Assembly (NCBI RefSeq): GCF_051401765.1
Contig: NC_135064.1
Span: 23,658,001 to 23,722,000, forward strand
DNA length: 64,000 nt
Direction of reading: 5' to 3'
Source of the DNA: Calliopsis andreniformis
Taxonomy: Eukaryota; Arthropoda; Insecta; Hymenoptera; Andrenidae
Shown piece after piece: positions 47,715 through 60,700 of the stretch. The translations under genes were made by a program, and so were the position numbers. Position 1 is the stretch's first letter; each line of letters opens with the position of its first letter. A model generated the notes under the pieces. The model had not been told where the DNA came from, did no database searches, and worked only from the letters and a program-made list of their open reading frames with translations.

Positions 47715-50700
47715 AATGTCGTCTCAAAAAAGTCTCAAAGTCAGGTACATTAGTTGTTGTCAGATTGTCTAAAATTCACATTAAATAGTAGGTGAAAACG
47801 GACCAATGGGCTACATTGAGTAGAAAAGCGGCTAGAGGGGGTGGGGGTACTGGTTTAAGTTGAAGAGCTTGGGAAATACTGGACTGTGTCGAGTTAAAGA
47901 ATTTAATGGTCTGTAGAATACCTACTTAATGGTGGAGAGCATTAGAATTTGAGGTTAAGTAGTAGTTTCGTCTGTTTAGAAAACTTCCTACTTATCAGAA
48001 GAATAGTTATTAATTACAGAAAATCACTCTCTACAATGGAACTAATATAGTAGCTTTTACATATTTAAGACCTACACTGTTTCCATTAATATTTCACAGA
48101 TATGAAGCCTGTAAAAATTTTGTTAAATTATCTCATGTTGAATTTTTAACACCCAATATGTCTTCATAAAATCTCCGTAAATTATCATGAAAATTCTAGA
48201 AAATTGGGGACTAGAGGCTTGCGCATGCGTCATATTATATCGTCTCCCATATACGATGTATATTTATGGTTTCGTTTACGCCAACTCTCATTCTAGTGCA
48301 CCACGCAACGTTCGGCACAATATTTTGCAAATTTAACGCGGCATCGAAACTCGAAACTGATCCGTGGAGATTTTTCAGCGAATTCCAAGGCGTGCGCGAT
48401 CTAATTTTACGTATACGAATGCACGTAGAGATGCACGCTGTCACGTGACAAGCTTATCGTTAAACGTACGATTCATAGCCTGTTTGGCGTCAATATTTGT
48501 GCGAGTTCCAGAAACTGACGTAAACCCGTCTTTTATCCCCACTTTTTTTTCAACTAGCCAATGATAATACATTGAATAAACGGAGAACGTGTGACAGCAG
48601 GCACTTTGGTCTTCTTTGAAAATATCTAGTGTTTTTAAACACGGTAAAAAGTTAACAAATAATTACACAACCTGTAATTGCTCGTTATTAACTGCTAAAG
48701 TATTTACCTTTTTTTCAACTACCATTAACATGACGAGTACTAATTAAACTAGAAGAAACATTACTGTGATTGTACGTTGAAGGAAATACCTATCGGAAAT
48801 CCCCGATTGAGTAATCGTGGCTAGTTCTTTTTTAGGAACGACGCAACTCGAATGGTAACATTAGAATTCTCACGTCAAGAAAAGTAACAAAGAAAGAACG
48901 ACTCCCCTTTGAAGATATCTTCGTCGCGTTAGTGGGGACGAGGCGTCTATTTTCACCGCGAAGCAGTCATTTCGAAAGGATTACGAGAAACGGTAAAACA
49001 GTGAAAAAAGGAGGCGAAGGAAGAAGATGACGGGAGGAAGAAGTGGGTTCGGGTTACGCTGTAAACGACCTTAAAGGCGGGTCGAGGAGGCGCAGACCGT
49101 TGCGATAGTAACCTACATAGCGCCGGCAGGCACACTGGACTGCTTAGGCTTGTTTACAACAAGACGATAGCACAGTGAAGACGTCGAGTCGAGTTACGGT
49201 TATGAATCCACCGAGCTCTGATTCTCACATCCACGCGTGACTGATGCACTGTCTGTTTGCGCCTGACACGACTGTCATTGATACCTCTGATACTCACTGT
49301 ACTTAAAGGGAGACAGTAGACAAATGAATTAAAATAAAAAAATGATTTCTAAATTTCTGGAGTTCTGAAAAGCCCGCCAGTTCTGCTAAATCAATTTACT
49401 ATCCTTCTCCCCATACACGAGGAACTAATAAGCTATCGTATCTCATAACACGTTGAAAATTAAAATTCAGTATGAGGAATAAATTTGTTAGATTTCAATA
49501 ATAACTACTACTTTAAAATACGCGAGACTCTTAAACAACCAAAGCAGTTTTAAAAGAAATAAATTTTTCGCCGGCGATAATGCAACGTCGAGCGTAACGT
49601 GAATTCTCGATGTAAATGTCTTGCAAACCGAATACCGCGATTAGGCGGTGCACGTGTTCGAAAGTGGAACGAAAATTGCAGCGCGTTAACAAGATTCGAC
49701 TCTGCGCATATGCATTCGCAGCGATTATGCAATTAGCTCATTTTGCATACATAGGACAGGTTGTTTTCCTACTCGATCTGATATCTCGAGCGCACTCCAT
49801 GTATCGCAGTTCACGCTGTTCCACGAAAGAAAACACGCTGTACTGCATGTTAAAATGCGACTACGTTGTTGCTGGTAATCCCCGCAGATTACTATGAAGG
49901 GGAAACCGGAAATCCTCAGGATGCCACGACTTCCTTTTTTCGAACGAGGAAAGAGACTTCGGCGTGCTCGCGTCGCGTCATGTCGATGCTATCGAAGCCT
50001 CTCACCGTGAAGTGAGGTTAGGTTCTTTGAAACAACTTGCACCATACGTATGTCGCGTGCTACACACATCCTGTGGTTCGTTGTACTTTTTTCAAGGTTA
50101 AACCTTCTAGTTTATTAACACGTGCACATCCTGTGCTTTATAGATTATACATCTCTTGTCCAATAGAACAGCCATGTAAAAAATATTTACTCGTTTCACG
50201 AAGCGATTACAATCGACGTATTTTGGTTACGTACGACATAATATGGAACAATGATTTTCTCGTCTACAAGAGATAATGGATAAAAGTTCACCAAACTCAC
50301 CGCCTGAACTCCGTTTATCCCCTCAAGGAGTACTGACTCATCGCAATTCAATGTTACGTTGCGTCAATGATGACGAACAACACGGTAAATATTGATAAGA
50401 CGCGCATATTAAGTTGCATGGTAGATCGAAGGGATATCGAGAAACAGTAGCCTGTATTATCGACCGACGACAACGTCGGCTCTTAAAGATACTTAGGATA
50501 AACAGGAACGTGTACTTTGCACGCTGTCACGCGATTTCTTCGATCGCTGCTCATACAGCAACAGCTGTGTCGCTTTGTACTGTTTTCTTCGTTCTTTATC
50601 GCGATATGACTTTTATCGCCGCGGCCCGATAAACGGGACGATTTATCTTCGCCTCGTGTGGAGCGCCTTTTAATAGATAGTTAAAGAACGCCCGTGAACT

Positions 50701-51079
50701 CGGCGTTTTAACGCCGCGCTAATAATAAAAATACGAGCTCGCTTAACCCTGAATATATTTACTAAATTTTCGGCGATTCCGTGGTAATTATAGTTGGAGT
50801 GGAGGAAAACCTGATATGATGTGGCTTTCGAAATAGCCAGTGAGTTAATTATTATTTCACTGTCTGGCAATTATGAAAGCGATCTAAATGGAAAATACGA
50901 AAGGAGTTGAATTTATCACTTATTTTGTAATGCAACTTGATGGAACTCGAACTAAACCATAATCTCGATTTTTTCAAATTTTTAGCTTATACTTAGTCCA
51001 CTTTCATAATTATCGTTTCATAAGTATATCATCCATTGGCCAGAAAATTGAGTAGATTTAAAAACTCTACAGTATCCAA
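47715..51079. other. Non-coding stretch
   Basis: AT-rich with CpG-rich patches at 48230-48450, 48900-49150, 49570-50010 and 50480-50720. Open frames are short and unrecognised. Confidence 0.45.
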
Positions 51080-52210
51080 AAAATATCAAAGCAAATCTTA
51101 CCTAAATCTCCAACTAAACCCTATAAATGAATACAAAGCTGCTGCTACTACGATCCAAATTAATTTTAACCCATAATCCCTATCACAAGAGAAACCTCCA
51201 TAAAGCTCCAAAACAATATCCCTTCCAGCCCAATTAAAAAGAAGAGACCTTTAAGCAAAGCGTGTCCAACGAGTCATCACGATGCAGGAAAAGCGACGTT
51301 CGAGGGCGTAGCGGCCACAAAATTATCCTCCCCTGTTGTAATTCGATTACGGATTGGCGCGCGAAAATAAACTTTAATCATCTCGTCGGAGGGTAAGTGC
51401 AATATTTAGCGCGACACGGGCAACATTAAAATGCGCGTGGGCGTCTGGGCGGACGTGCCAAGAGGGAAGGGATGCCGTTGCTGGCTGCTGTGCGTGTAAT
51501 CCGACAACGGGGCGCCGCGTGACGTCACGGCCCGTCAATATTACACCCTTCGTAGGAGCAGCCTCACCCTCCCAGCCCGCGTCGAGGGGCCAACCCCGTT
51601 GCAGCGTGCGCCGACGCGCGTGTCGGCTCGTCTCCCGTGACGTCAGCGCATCGTAACAGGTCCGCCGAGGGAGCCCCTCGATTCGAATGTACCCGATCGA
51701 TCGGTGACGTCACCGTCGCCGACTTATTTGCAACTTTCTCCGCTTTTTCGGAAAGTGTAACTCAACAGACCTCGACGTTAATTGACAGGGCCCGCGCGAT
51801 ATTGAATTCATTTCTCTTCACCGACCGAACCTCGCATTTTTTCGCACGACGAGCGAGCACACGCTCACGGAGCACGTAACGAGCCTCTTGCGAAATGCCC
51901 AGACACACCGATTACCATAGGCGTCGAAACGTCGCGGTTCGGGCCCTCGTGAGCGACGACGCGTCGTCTCGCCACCTGACTATTAGGGATAATGAAAAAA
52001 AGAGGGGATGAGTGCGAGGCGTGGATCATGGAGCCACGCTTGATTTGGGTCGGGAATTAATTCGTTTGCCCACGATGGCTTTTATGGACTTATTTGCGAT
52101 ATTAATTTTTATGATCCTGGTTGATGTATAATAATTCGTAATTAAGGGTACTAAAAGAGGTTGGGCTGGTGGAGAGGCAGTCACTGTAATTCAGATTAAG
52201 GCTGTAATTG
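51080..52210. other. C-rich / CpG-rich / G-rich module
   Basis: 51080-51240 is C/A-rich, 51250-51960 CpG-rich with three CRE sites, 52000-52210 G-rich. Confidence 0.6.
51520..51712. promoter_or_regulatory. Cluster of three perfect TGACGTCA (CRE) sites
   Basis: Perfect CREB/ATF-type palindromes lie at 51520-51527, 51638-51645 and 51705-51712. The third is embedded in a 14-base palindrome (CGGTGACGTCACCG, 51702-51715). An 8-base word is expected about once in the whole window by chance, so three in 193 bp is notable. Function is inferred from the known CRE consensus. Confidence 0.55.
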
Positions 52211-52419
52211 AGTCGTTCAGAGGATAAAGTGATTGATTCTACTTTTTCAATTTTTTCACATTTTTGTGCGAATGCACTTTTTCTATGCTTCAGTTTTTGT
52301 GTTTAAAGTAAGTGTAAATATTTCTGTTTTGTAGATGTAACTGAATCACAACGCGAGTACAGACACTTCAATAATGCATTATCACGACGCATACACTAGT
52401 ATCAATGTCTCATTTGACT

Positions 52420-53780
52420 TTCTAATAAACCTACCTGCTCTACTACCTCTACGTTAGGAAATGTCTTCTAAAAGAACGCATTACTTCCATCCAAAAGCCT
52501 CAACCAAATGCCCACCCCGAGAACCACGACGAGACCTCGAACTCGACCACGAAGCAATCACCCAGAGAAACTGACAGTGTTTCCAGGAATCCACGAAAAC
52601 GTGATCCACATTCGGCCCTAATAACCCAGGGAAAGTTTCTCTGTCAGACTATGCCACAGTTACAGGTACTCGATCAAAGTCACCGATCCTCTCCTTTCAA
52701 GATGACATACGATCAGGGATCACGGACTTTCACGGAGGTCGTCCAAGAAATTTCGTGGGCAAGCGAAGACGCGAGGCGTCTTCCGCGTGATCGTTAATTA
52801 GAGGCCTCCGTCTGACAAAGGGAGCCGTCGGTGCAGAAGAGTAGCTAGGCCTGTCAAACGATTTGCCGGTAATTTCGCGACGATACAGCTGCGAGTCATG
52901 AAGGGTAGAGCGAAGACGGAACGAAGTGTCGAGAGGGAGTAAACGAGGAGAAAGAGAGGATCCTTTGTCGACACGGTTGCGACGTGCGTTTATTTCAGTC
53001 GGGGCGTAGCTATTTCTAGAGGAACCAGATCGAATATGCTTTTTCGTTCTGGTGCGACACGAGAAACTCTCTCTTCCTCGCTCCCTCTCCTCGCGTTCAA
53101 GCATCCCTGCGAGACGGTCTCTCTCTGTCGCTCTCGGCTCGCCGCACAAAAATACAGGCGAAGAGAAAAGGTAGGAGGACGCGCGGAGATCAGCTGTGTC
53201 GACCAACGTATAAATAATTCTCGGCCCACTTCTACGGGTGCAACGCAAAGGCTCGCGCTAAGTCCGTAGTGACGACGACATACCATGACGCGTCTCGTCG
53301 ACGCGGCACGCTTGGTAAAACGTGGACACGATGGGGTGGTCATTTGATGCTCCGTCAAACCGTGCTTTCTGTGTTCCAATGCTTCCTCTTTTTATCGACC
53401 TTCTCCTTTGTAGACTAATGGATACACTCTGGAGTACCTACGTTGCTGTCGAAGAGGCATGGAGATGATGCCAAATAACGATGAAGATGGCGTAGGCTTA
53501 CGCGAAACCGTAATCGTGTGTTAATTACAGTCACAAGGATAACGTGGGGATTGGTAGCCTGGTCTGCTGTGATGAATGATTTTTACATTCTTCAGTTTCT
53601 GTAGAGTTTGCCTTTGGTCTGGGTAAGCTTGGGAAATTCCGTTCTTTGGATCTGGGGGAATTGCTGTGTTCGAGGAGTTGGTTTATTGCAGTGATCGAGT
53701 TTAATTAGGTATGCGACTTTGAGACGGATGGTCTTTTATGTCGCTGTGAGTCATTTAGCTGCGATGTTGGAACTTGTTGT
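52420..53780. other. C-rich / CpG-rich / G-rich module
   Basis: 52501-52560 has about 24 C and 10 G; 52700-53400 is CpG-rich; 53641-53700 has about 22 G and 6 C. A TTGAA-type array follows on the right. The 172-codon minus-strand frame (53248-52730) is Arg/Ser-rich and matches no family. Confidence 0.6.
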
Positions 53781-53805
53781 CTAGGATGGTTTGAATGTAG
53801 TATCG

Positions 53806-53905
53806 TGAATTTCAAATCTTCAATGATTTGAAGTAAATTTTTGAATTACAAATTTTTAAAGTCTCTCTATATTTATTTGAATTTTTTGAATTGTAATTTT
53901 TGAAA
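53806..53905. repeat. Degenerate TTGAA / AAATTTTTGAA array
   Basis: Repeated TTCAAAT, TTTGAAGTAAA, TTTTTGAATT units, weakly periodic. Confidence 0.65.
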
Positions 53906-54172
53906 ATCTATAGTCGAGCTCTGAGTCCTAACTTGATATGGTATTCTATAATATTTGAAGCCTTCTGTTAAAATTTCTTGTCTACTATTGTCAGCTTATA
54001 GAACATGTTTACTCACTCGCTGAAAGTTCCTCTTCGAACAAATGTCACGCAACACAGAACGTATTAACCCCTTAATGCACATGTCCATAACACATACGGA
54101 CACGGCTGACTGTGCATGCTCGTGTCAGCCACGTGATATCTTATATACCACCCCACTAACAACAAAAAAACG

Positions 54173-54530
54173 AAAAGCCTATAATTTTCCTCCACAGAAA
54201 CGCTTGCCACTTCAAGGTGAAGAATATTCATCAGTCATAACCTATAATCAACTAGAATACGCAAACAGATAAACAGTTAACACCCCTGTTTTGTTAGAAA
54301 GGTAGATATCTATGGAAGCTAAGGGGAGACTTCTGAATAGACAACTGAAAATTTAAAGAACTGGAAGCCCATAATTTTGCACCAAAGAAATACTCGCCAC
54401 TTTAATATAAAGAATATTTATCAAAGCGTTCCATCCACAATCGAGTATACACTGCAAGTAGATAAATAATTAACGCCACTGCGTCGCTAGAAAATCGTCT
54501 ATGGAAGCGAGGGGGAGACCTCTGGATGGA
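54173..54530. repeat. Diverged two-copy tandem duplication, period about 191 bp
   Basis: Copy 1 (54173-54341) and copy 2 (54364-54530) share a series of aligned blocks: AAGCC.ATAATTTT.C, GCC ACTT, AAGAATATT.ATCA, AGATAAA.A.TTAAC.CC, and CTATGGAAGC..GGGGAGAC. An AAGCCCATTGGC fragment at 54542 may be the start of a third copy. Neither copy codes for a recognisable product. Confidence 0.8.
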
Positions 54531-56499
54531 ATCGCGAGAAGAAAGCCCATTGGCAATGAGATTTCTCATTGCTAAATAAGGGCAGAGCCGAGGCCGCGTT
54601 GCGGGTCGAGAATTCGGAAATCAGTGGCGGTGGAATGTCGCTTGCTCGCAGGTGTCATACTGCTCGCTTTGTAAACAAGCCTGAAAACGCGAGCGATCAT
54701 GCGCGGCCGAGAAACTTGGAAAACAAGGGGATCGGGCGTTCTATTAGGATGTTCGGTTAATAGCGAGGAGCACCGAGAGCAACGTGCGTTTTCTGGTTTA
54801 CCGCTGCTTTACTTTCAACGACACCATTAGCGTCGTCGATTTGCATTCGCACGGCCTTTAGAAGGCACCGGATGGAGCTCTAGATAAACAGTCGGCGTAG
54901 AATTGTAAAAAAAGAAATGAGGAGCGGTACACGCTAACACAAAATGTTTACCAACGTTACGTCAATCATCGCTTATTAATTCCGTCTTTGTGCTCATATT
55001 TAAAACAATATCGGATCAATGAAGACGGAGTAACATGCACTTGAGATTATAATCGAGCTGATGCATATGCAATGACCGCTTCGCTCATTTTTTCTAATCC
55101 AATGTCATTTGCTGTTACTAATTATCGATCATTAGGCAGTCAAACAGTTTCTTTCATTCTATTTTTTATTCTATTTGTTTTAAGATTAGATTCAATGAAA
55201 AGCGGTTGTTTTTGTGGAAATTTAAGGAGAAAGAATAAATTTTGTTGGAGAAATTTGATAGTAGAGATATTGAGTATTAATGAATGGAAAATTTTGTTTC
55301 TGTTATTTTTGAATAATAAAATTGCTGTTAATATATACGTTTCCGCTTTGCGTTAAACTTGCAATCTCGCCTACAAACACGCCTTTCACGTCTAAAATTC
55401 GCGAGAAAGTTGCCTGTGATAAAAATTGCTCATTAGAAGTACGCTATAAGCTTGCAGGACGTAAACAATGGTAAAAGAAGCTCGAAGATAAAAAAAGGTG
55501 CAGTGAAACTCTCTCATCGAGTGTGTTTTACTACCAACGTGCATTCTAGCACTGCGTCTCTCACAGCAGGTAGCGCTGGGAATCCCAAGTAAAAGCAAAT
55601 TGTATCGAAAAAGCGTAGATAACTTTACAGAAATTCCTCTAAAGAATGTTGACATTTATTTAATATTAGAATATTTGTAAAAATATAAAAAAATACCAAA
55701 GACTATTTCTTCTTACGAAAACCAAAGGAAATCCATGATCCCTTTTTTTGTTCACCGATCTGCCCTATTCACTCGTACCCCATAAATCAAGGCAAAAGAA
55801 GCCATTCCCTTCTCGTAAACTTTTTATCCTCAACTCCACGAATCCATCGAGTGAATCGAAGCCAGTGGATCGCGAAAATAAAAAAGGAGCGATTCCGATA
55901 AGCTTAGTCAGCGGCAAGAAGCGCAGGGGGGCCCGATAGTAACGAAGCCAAAGGAAATTCGTGTATGGGGAACAACGGTATGGCGAGCTCCATTGAGTGT
56001 AAAGAGCCAGCAAGGTAACGGTTTCCGGGCAAGGATGTGGCACAGCCTACATACCTTCGGCCGCGATGTAGGAGAAGGAGGCAGAGGAAGAGAGGAAGGG
56101 AGACGCGTAGCAGGCGGAGAAGAGAAGAGTAAAAGAAAGAGGGAGAGGACAGCCACCGACGGCGGTGGAGAAAGATACGACACGCCGCGGAGGAAAGAAA
56201 GGAATAGGGGCAAAAGAAGACGGTCGAGCTACTGGCTAACAGCGTTGCGCCAGCGAACAGATCTCAGCTTTCGTACATCTTTCGTGTAGATCAGGGAATG
56301 GGGTGGCAAGAGATTCAATTCAGGTATGTGAGGGGTAAGGCTAGGTTCATGTCAGAGAAGAGGAGAGAGTGAAGTTTTCTGGATAGAAACGGGCGAAAAT
56401 GGTTGTATAGTCTGTTTTGAAGGAAAACGGGGAAATATTTGAGATAATTTATGTAGTGGATTACTTCGTCGATGGTCTATTCAGTGTAAGATGACGTTA
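54531..56499. other. Non-coding stretch with purine-rich tract
   Basis: CpG-rich at 54550-54900 and 55850-56250. 56060-56220 is almost all purines on the plus strand (GGAGAAGGAGG-type). A plus-strand frame at 55072-55356 is AT-rich and unrecognised. Confidence 0.45.
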
Positions 56500-57780
56500 G
56501 GAAATTCCTCAGAGAAAACCAGTAATACCAACAAACTAGTAATTTAGTATTGGTACTGGTACTCCTTGACTTTGCAACTATGTAAGAAACTCCTACCATT
56601 GCATAAGGAATGCATTCTCACATTTCTCCTGCTTCGTCACACATGTCTACTTCGAATGAACTTAAATCTCAGACCCACATAAAATAACCAATTCCTACTA
56701 CTAAATTTAAATATTCCCAAATTCTGAGCTCTCGCCACTTATCAACTTAGTAGCCTCTTATCTACGCATACTTAACGCAGTCACGGTCCATTAAAAGCTT
56801 ATCTATTGATTTACTTCTGTACTTTAAAACACCGATACAAGCTTCACAAAGTAGCTAAAAATGTAAAACAAAAAAGAAAGCAATAATCCACGTACAATCT
56901 ACAATAAGAACTACACTTTTTTTAATTCCAACGTAAATAAAAATCTGACGAAAATCTGACCCTGTACCCTGGCCCACGTATAGATCCATAAAACACTGTG
57001 AATGAATCCCCATTAATGAATCCTCTCATCAATTTTTCTGGAAGGCAATTCCAAGTTATCCCCAGCCGAGGAATCGCGCCTCGAGTTCCGCCGCGCCCCG
57101 TGTAATTACACGCGCGAGAGAATTCGAGTGTCGGCGCGGCGGTCACGCACGAATTTTGTCTCGGAGCGGCGCGTGGTCACGCAACAACCACGAAGGAAAG
57201 AACGTGGCCGCTGCGACCGCGAGGGGAGAGGGAGAAAGAGAACGACGGCCACGGTGTGCCGGCTGACATGTTTCTTATGCGCGCGGGGTTCTGCAGTGAA
57301 AGGAAGTATAACGCGCGCGGCCGGTACATAGTTACTTAATCTCCGTTTGACAGAAACGAGGTCATTTTTATCGAGGCCCTCGCGGAGCCGACGCGGCGCG
57401 TTCCCGTAAAACGATTCTGATCGCGTCGCGAGCGCCACCATCGACGCCGTAAATTACGTCCACGCACCATGCATCTTTCTTCCTAGCGGCGAACCGGGAA
57501 TTGTCGATTTGATTCGACGTTATTTATGTCGACGTCACGCGTAATTACGCGAGAAGTCCTTTCCTGGCACGCTGCGATAACTATGCTCCCCTGTGAGTGA
57601 TTTTACGTGCGGAGGAACGAAAAACTGAGGAAAAGCGTACGGTTCAGGATTGGCGTGCGTTTGGCGTGTCTCTTGATGTACCTTAATGGAGAGGAAGACT
57701 GGGATGGCTGCTAGAGTCTGAATGACTCATATTTAGGTTTCTCAGAACCAGATTTTGGTCGTGGATGAAGAATGTTATGG
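56500..57780. other. C-rich / CpG-rich / G-rich module
   Basis: 56560-56770 is C/A-rich, 57050-57650 is CpG-rich, and 57650-57780 is G-rich. Confidence 0.5.
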
Positions 57781-60700
57781 TACAATAGACACTGCTAACA
57801 AAAGTAGAATAAATCTTAAATTCTAGGAATAAAAGTTCTTCAAAGTATCAAATGTATAACTTTCAGATATAAAAATGTTTAGGTTCACAGATTTTCGGAG
57901 TCTTCTTTTGTATTACTCCTATTTCTGGTTTCCTATTACTGCATCTCTGTATTTGAGGTCTGAGAGTTTAATTAGGGTGATTCCAACTTATGATAAGAGT
58001 TAACACTTGTGCACTATTCATTGTCTAAATCTGACTTACACTTACTTCTAATCTTCACTACTTCTTTAATAAGAATTGAGTTTCTGTAAAATATTCTCCA
58101 GTATTTATATAAAAATCTATTTCTCTATAATAATTATTTAAACAGTGTAGCAGAGTCAGAATGACTAAGGATAAATGGAAGCATTGATTCTAATATTCGT
58201 CTCGTTACAAGAAACACTCGAAGAGGTTGGAATTTGATGCACGCCATCCTCGAGAAAGAACTCTATTATAATAACGATTGCGGTAGATTCTCTCCTCTTT
58301 TTTCGCGGCCGCCATTAAATTTGCTCGTTGCTGGAGGTAAGGGCCGACGAGTGCAATACACAAGAACACTTTCGCCGACGTGCTTGCTTTTCCCTCCTGC
58401 CGATCTATAAGTGCGTGGATCCCCCTCCCCCCAGCAGCTCTTTAACCGAATAGGAGTATACCCCCACCCTCGCGATCTTTCTCCCTCTCTCCTTTCCACC
58501 GTCTCCGTTTCCCTACGAATCTCTCTGTCACCGTTCCTCCCTCTTTCCCTCCCTCTTTCCCTCCCTCTTTCCCTCCCATTCACGCTCACTCTGTCTCTCT
58601 GCTTCCGTCTCTGTCTGCTCGACGGCTCTCCTTTTCCCGTCGCTCCTCAAGAATCCGGATCTAGTCTCAAGGTTTACATAAAGGAGCTTGGACGAGAAGC
58701 CCCCCGTCTTTTCTCAGCGCGCTATGATTAGCTTCGTTCTCCTCCGAAGGATTTTCTATTATGTTTCGTTCGAAGACCCGCGCTAACGATCCTCCGGGGT
58801 TTCCCCGCGAGACCGCAGGGAGAGCTGAGGGTGGCGCTGCCCTCGAGCTCGATGGAAGACAACTCCGAGCATATGCTAAGCGATTTCGTGAAGAGGAAGC
58901 TGAATTCGGGGCCAGCTCGGCTGGGGAGTGAAATGCAAATCGAGGGGGATGATGGACTGTTGAAGATGAACACGATATGGGCTCAGGATGAAGTCTAAGC
59001 TGTGGAATATTCTTGGTATTCTAAGCTCTGTAGTGACCTTAGCGAAGTCTTCGTTTGAATCAGCAGAGAATTTAGATCGATGGCGACCATTTTGATTATC
59101 TGATTTCTGAGTAACTGTACGTACCTATTCTAGAACAGCTGTACGAATTTTTGATTTCTTGAAATTTTAGCTGATCTTATATTTAAAATTCGGTTCACGT
59201 CATATTTAAAATTCGTTTGAAGTACTGATGAAGAACGCTGCTGACGTAATAGGCTCGAAAGGACTGGGGCCACACCGGAAGTCTTCCGGTTCCCTGGATC
59301 GGTAACGAAGCTACTGAACGACTCGCTAAATGTTACGTCGTCGCTTTTTTACTGGGTGTTTCACAACGAGCCAGGTATATACGAAAGAAGCAACCAAGAC
59401 GCGAACCGTTAACCGAACGAAGGAAAACGAGCTCGCCTGGCCTCTGGCATTGCAACACAATAGCCAACCACTGAATATATACGTACGTATATTTAAGTAT
59501 ATACGCATATATAGAGAGATTACTTTCTCCACGGTGCAATCGCGATACTGAGGGGCCATGTAAACGTTGGTATGTGCTCCAAAAGCAACTCGATTTTAAT
59601 TGAGTCTGAGGAAGAAACCTGGGCAACCTGAATGTTATAACTTCGCTTCTTTTTGTGACTCACAGATGCATAAAAATGCATAAGATATTCTTGGTAAGTT
59701 TGAGGATTATTCAGATGAATAATTTTAATTTTAAATCACTTTTTTAATGCACTTTACGCAGGTCTGTCAATATTTGTCTCGATAAATAAATGTATGATAA
59801 GTAAAGTAACTTATATTGAAAAGCAGTTAATAATAATGGATATCAGGTTCGCGACAATAGCAGCAATTGGAGCAATTCGTTATCTAAGGTGTTACTGATT
59901 ACTTTTAATACTTGAATAACAGAGTTCCAGTTCAATGCAAACAATTAGATAAGTGGGACACTTATCGAATAATTTCAAACAATTTAAACACTGATACCAA
60001 TTGTGCAAGAAACTTTTGATTAAACTAAATTATTCTAGCTTTTTTACTGTAGGCAGTTTTACAGACAAATGAAGTTACATTTAAAGTATAATTGACACAA
60101 CATTTTAGAGTATTTTCAAAAGTATACGTATAGTAGAAAGTTCTCAGCTGGACATAACCTCTTAAAACCCACAATTTTTCATTTTTCTCCGCCCTGTATC
60201 GCTAACATTGAATTAAACCGATTGTGAGCCATCGAGTGGCTCGCTTTCGCATGTTTTGTGCAAATGACGTTATTAATAACACTTTTGTACGAACAGGTCT
60301 GTCCGACATTAACAGTAGCTGGCGATTATCTACGCGGTATCAGGTTACCGTGGATGCCTTTTTCATTCCCTCGAATTATTAATTCGCGAAAAAGAAGCAA
60401 TCACGACTAATGCATTTCACGGTAGATATGTGGCACACGAATGGCCATTTATCGACTGGTTCGACAGTGTTTATCGCGCGGGTCGTCGTCGAAGGCTGAC
60501 CTCTTTGAAAACGAAAGGAATGTATCCAGTGGTCAAAAGCGACAGATAAAACTCCTTAATTTCGTGGTTATAAATAGCTTGATAATCAGTGTTCCCCGAA
60601 AACACTAAATCCGATGTAAACAATGGATTCACCTCGTTTTCGTTATGCATTCCGTCTTTTTAAGACGTTATTTCTCTGTCAATTCTTTCCTCTGAGTTAA

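Noticed and set aside
50300..50340. Good minus-strand donor (GCG|gtgagt) after an open LLEGINGVQA stretch
   Set aside because: The open segment is only about 20 codons, starts right after a stop, has no clear acceptor and does not match ELL.
52730..53379. 172- and 129-codon minus-strand frames
   Set aside because: Overlapping frames in a CpG-rich core, Arg/Ser-rich, no family match and no splice context.
58266..58320. Minus-strand ATGGCGGCCGCG as the missing Ell start codon
   Set aside because: The following codons do not match the ELL N-terminus (no KLTDSA-type motif).
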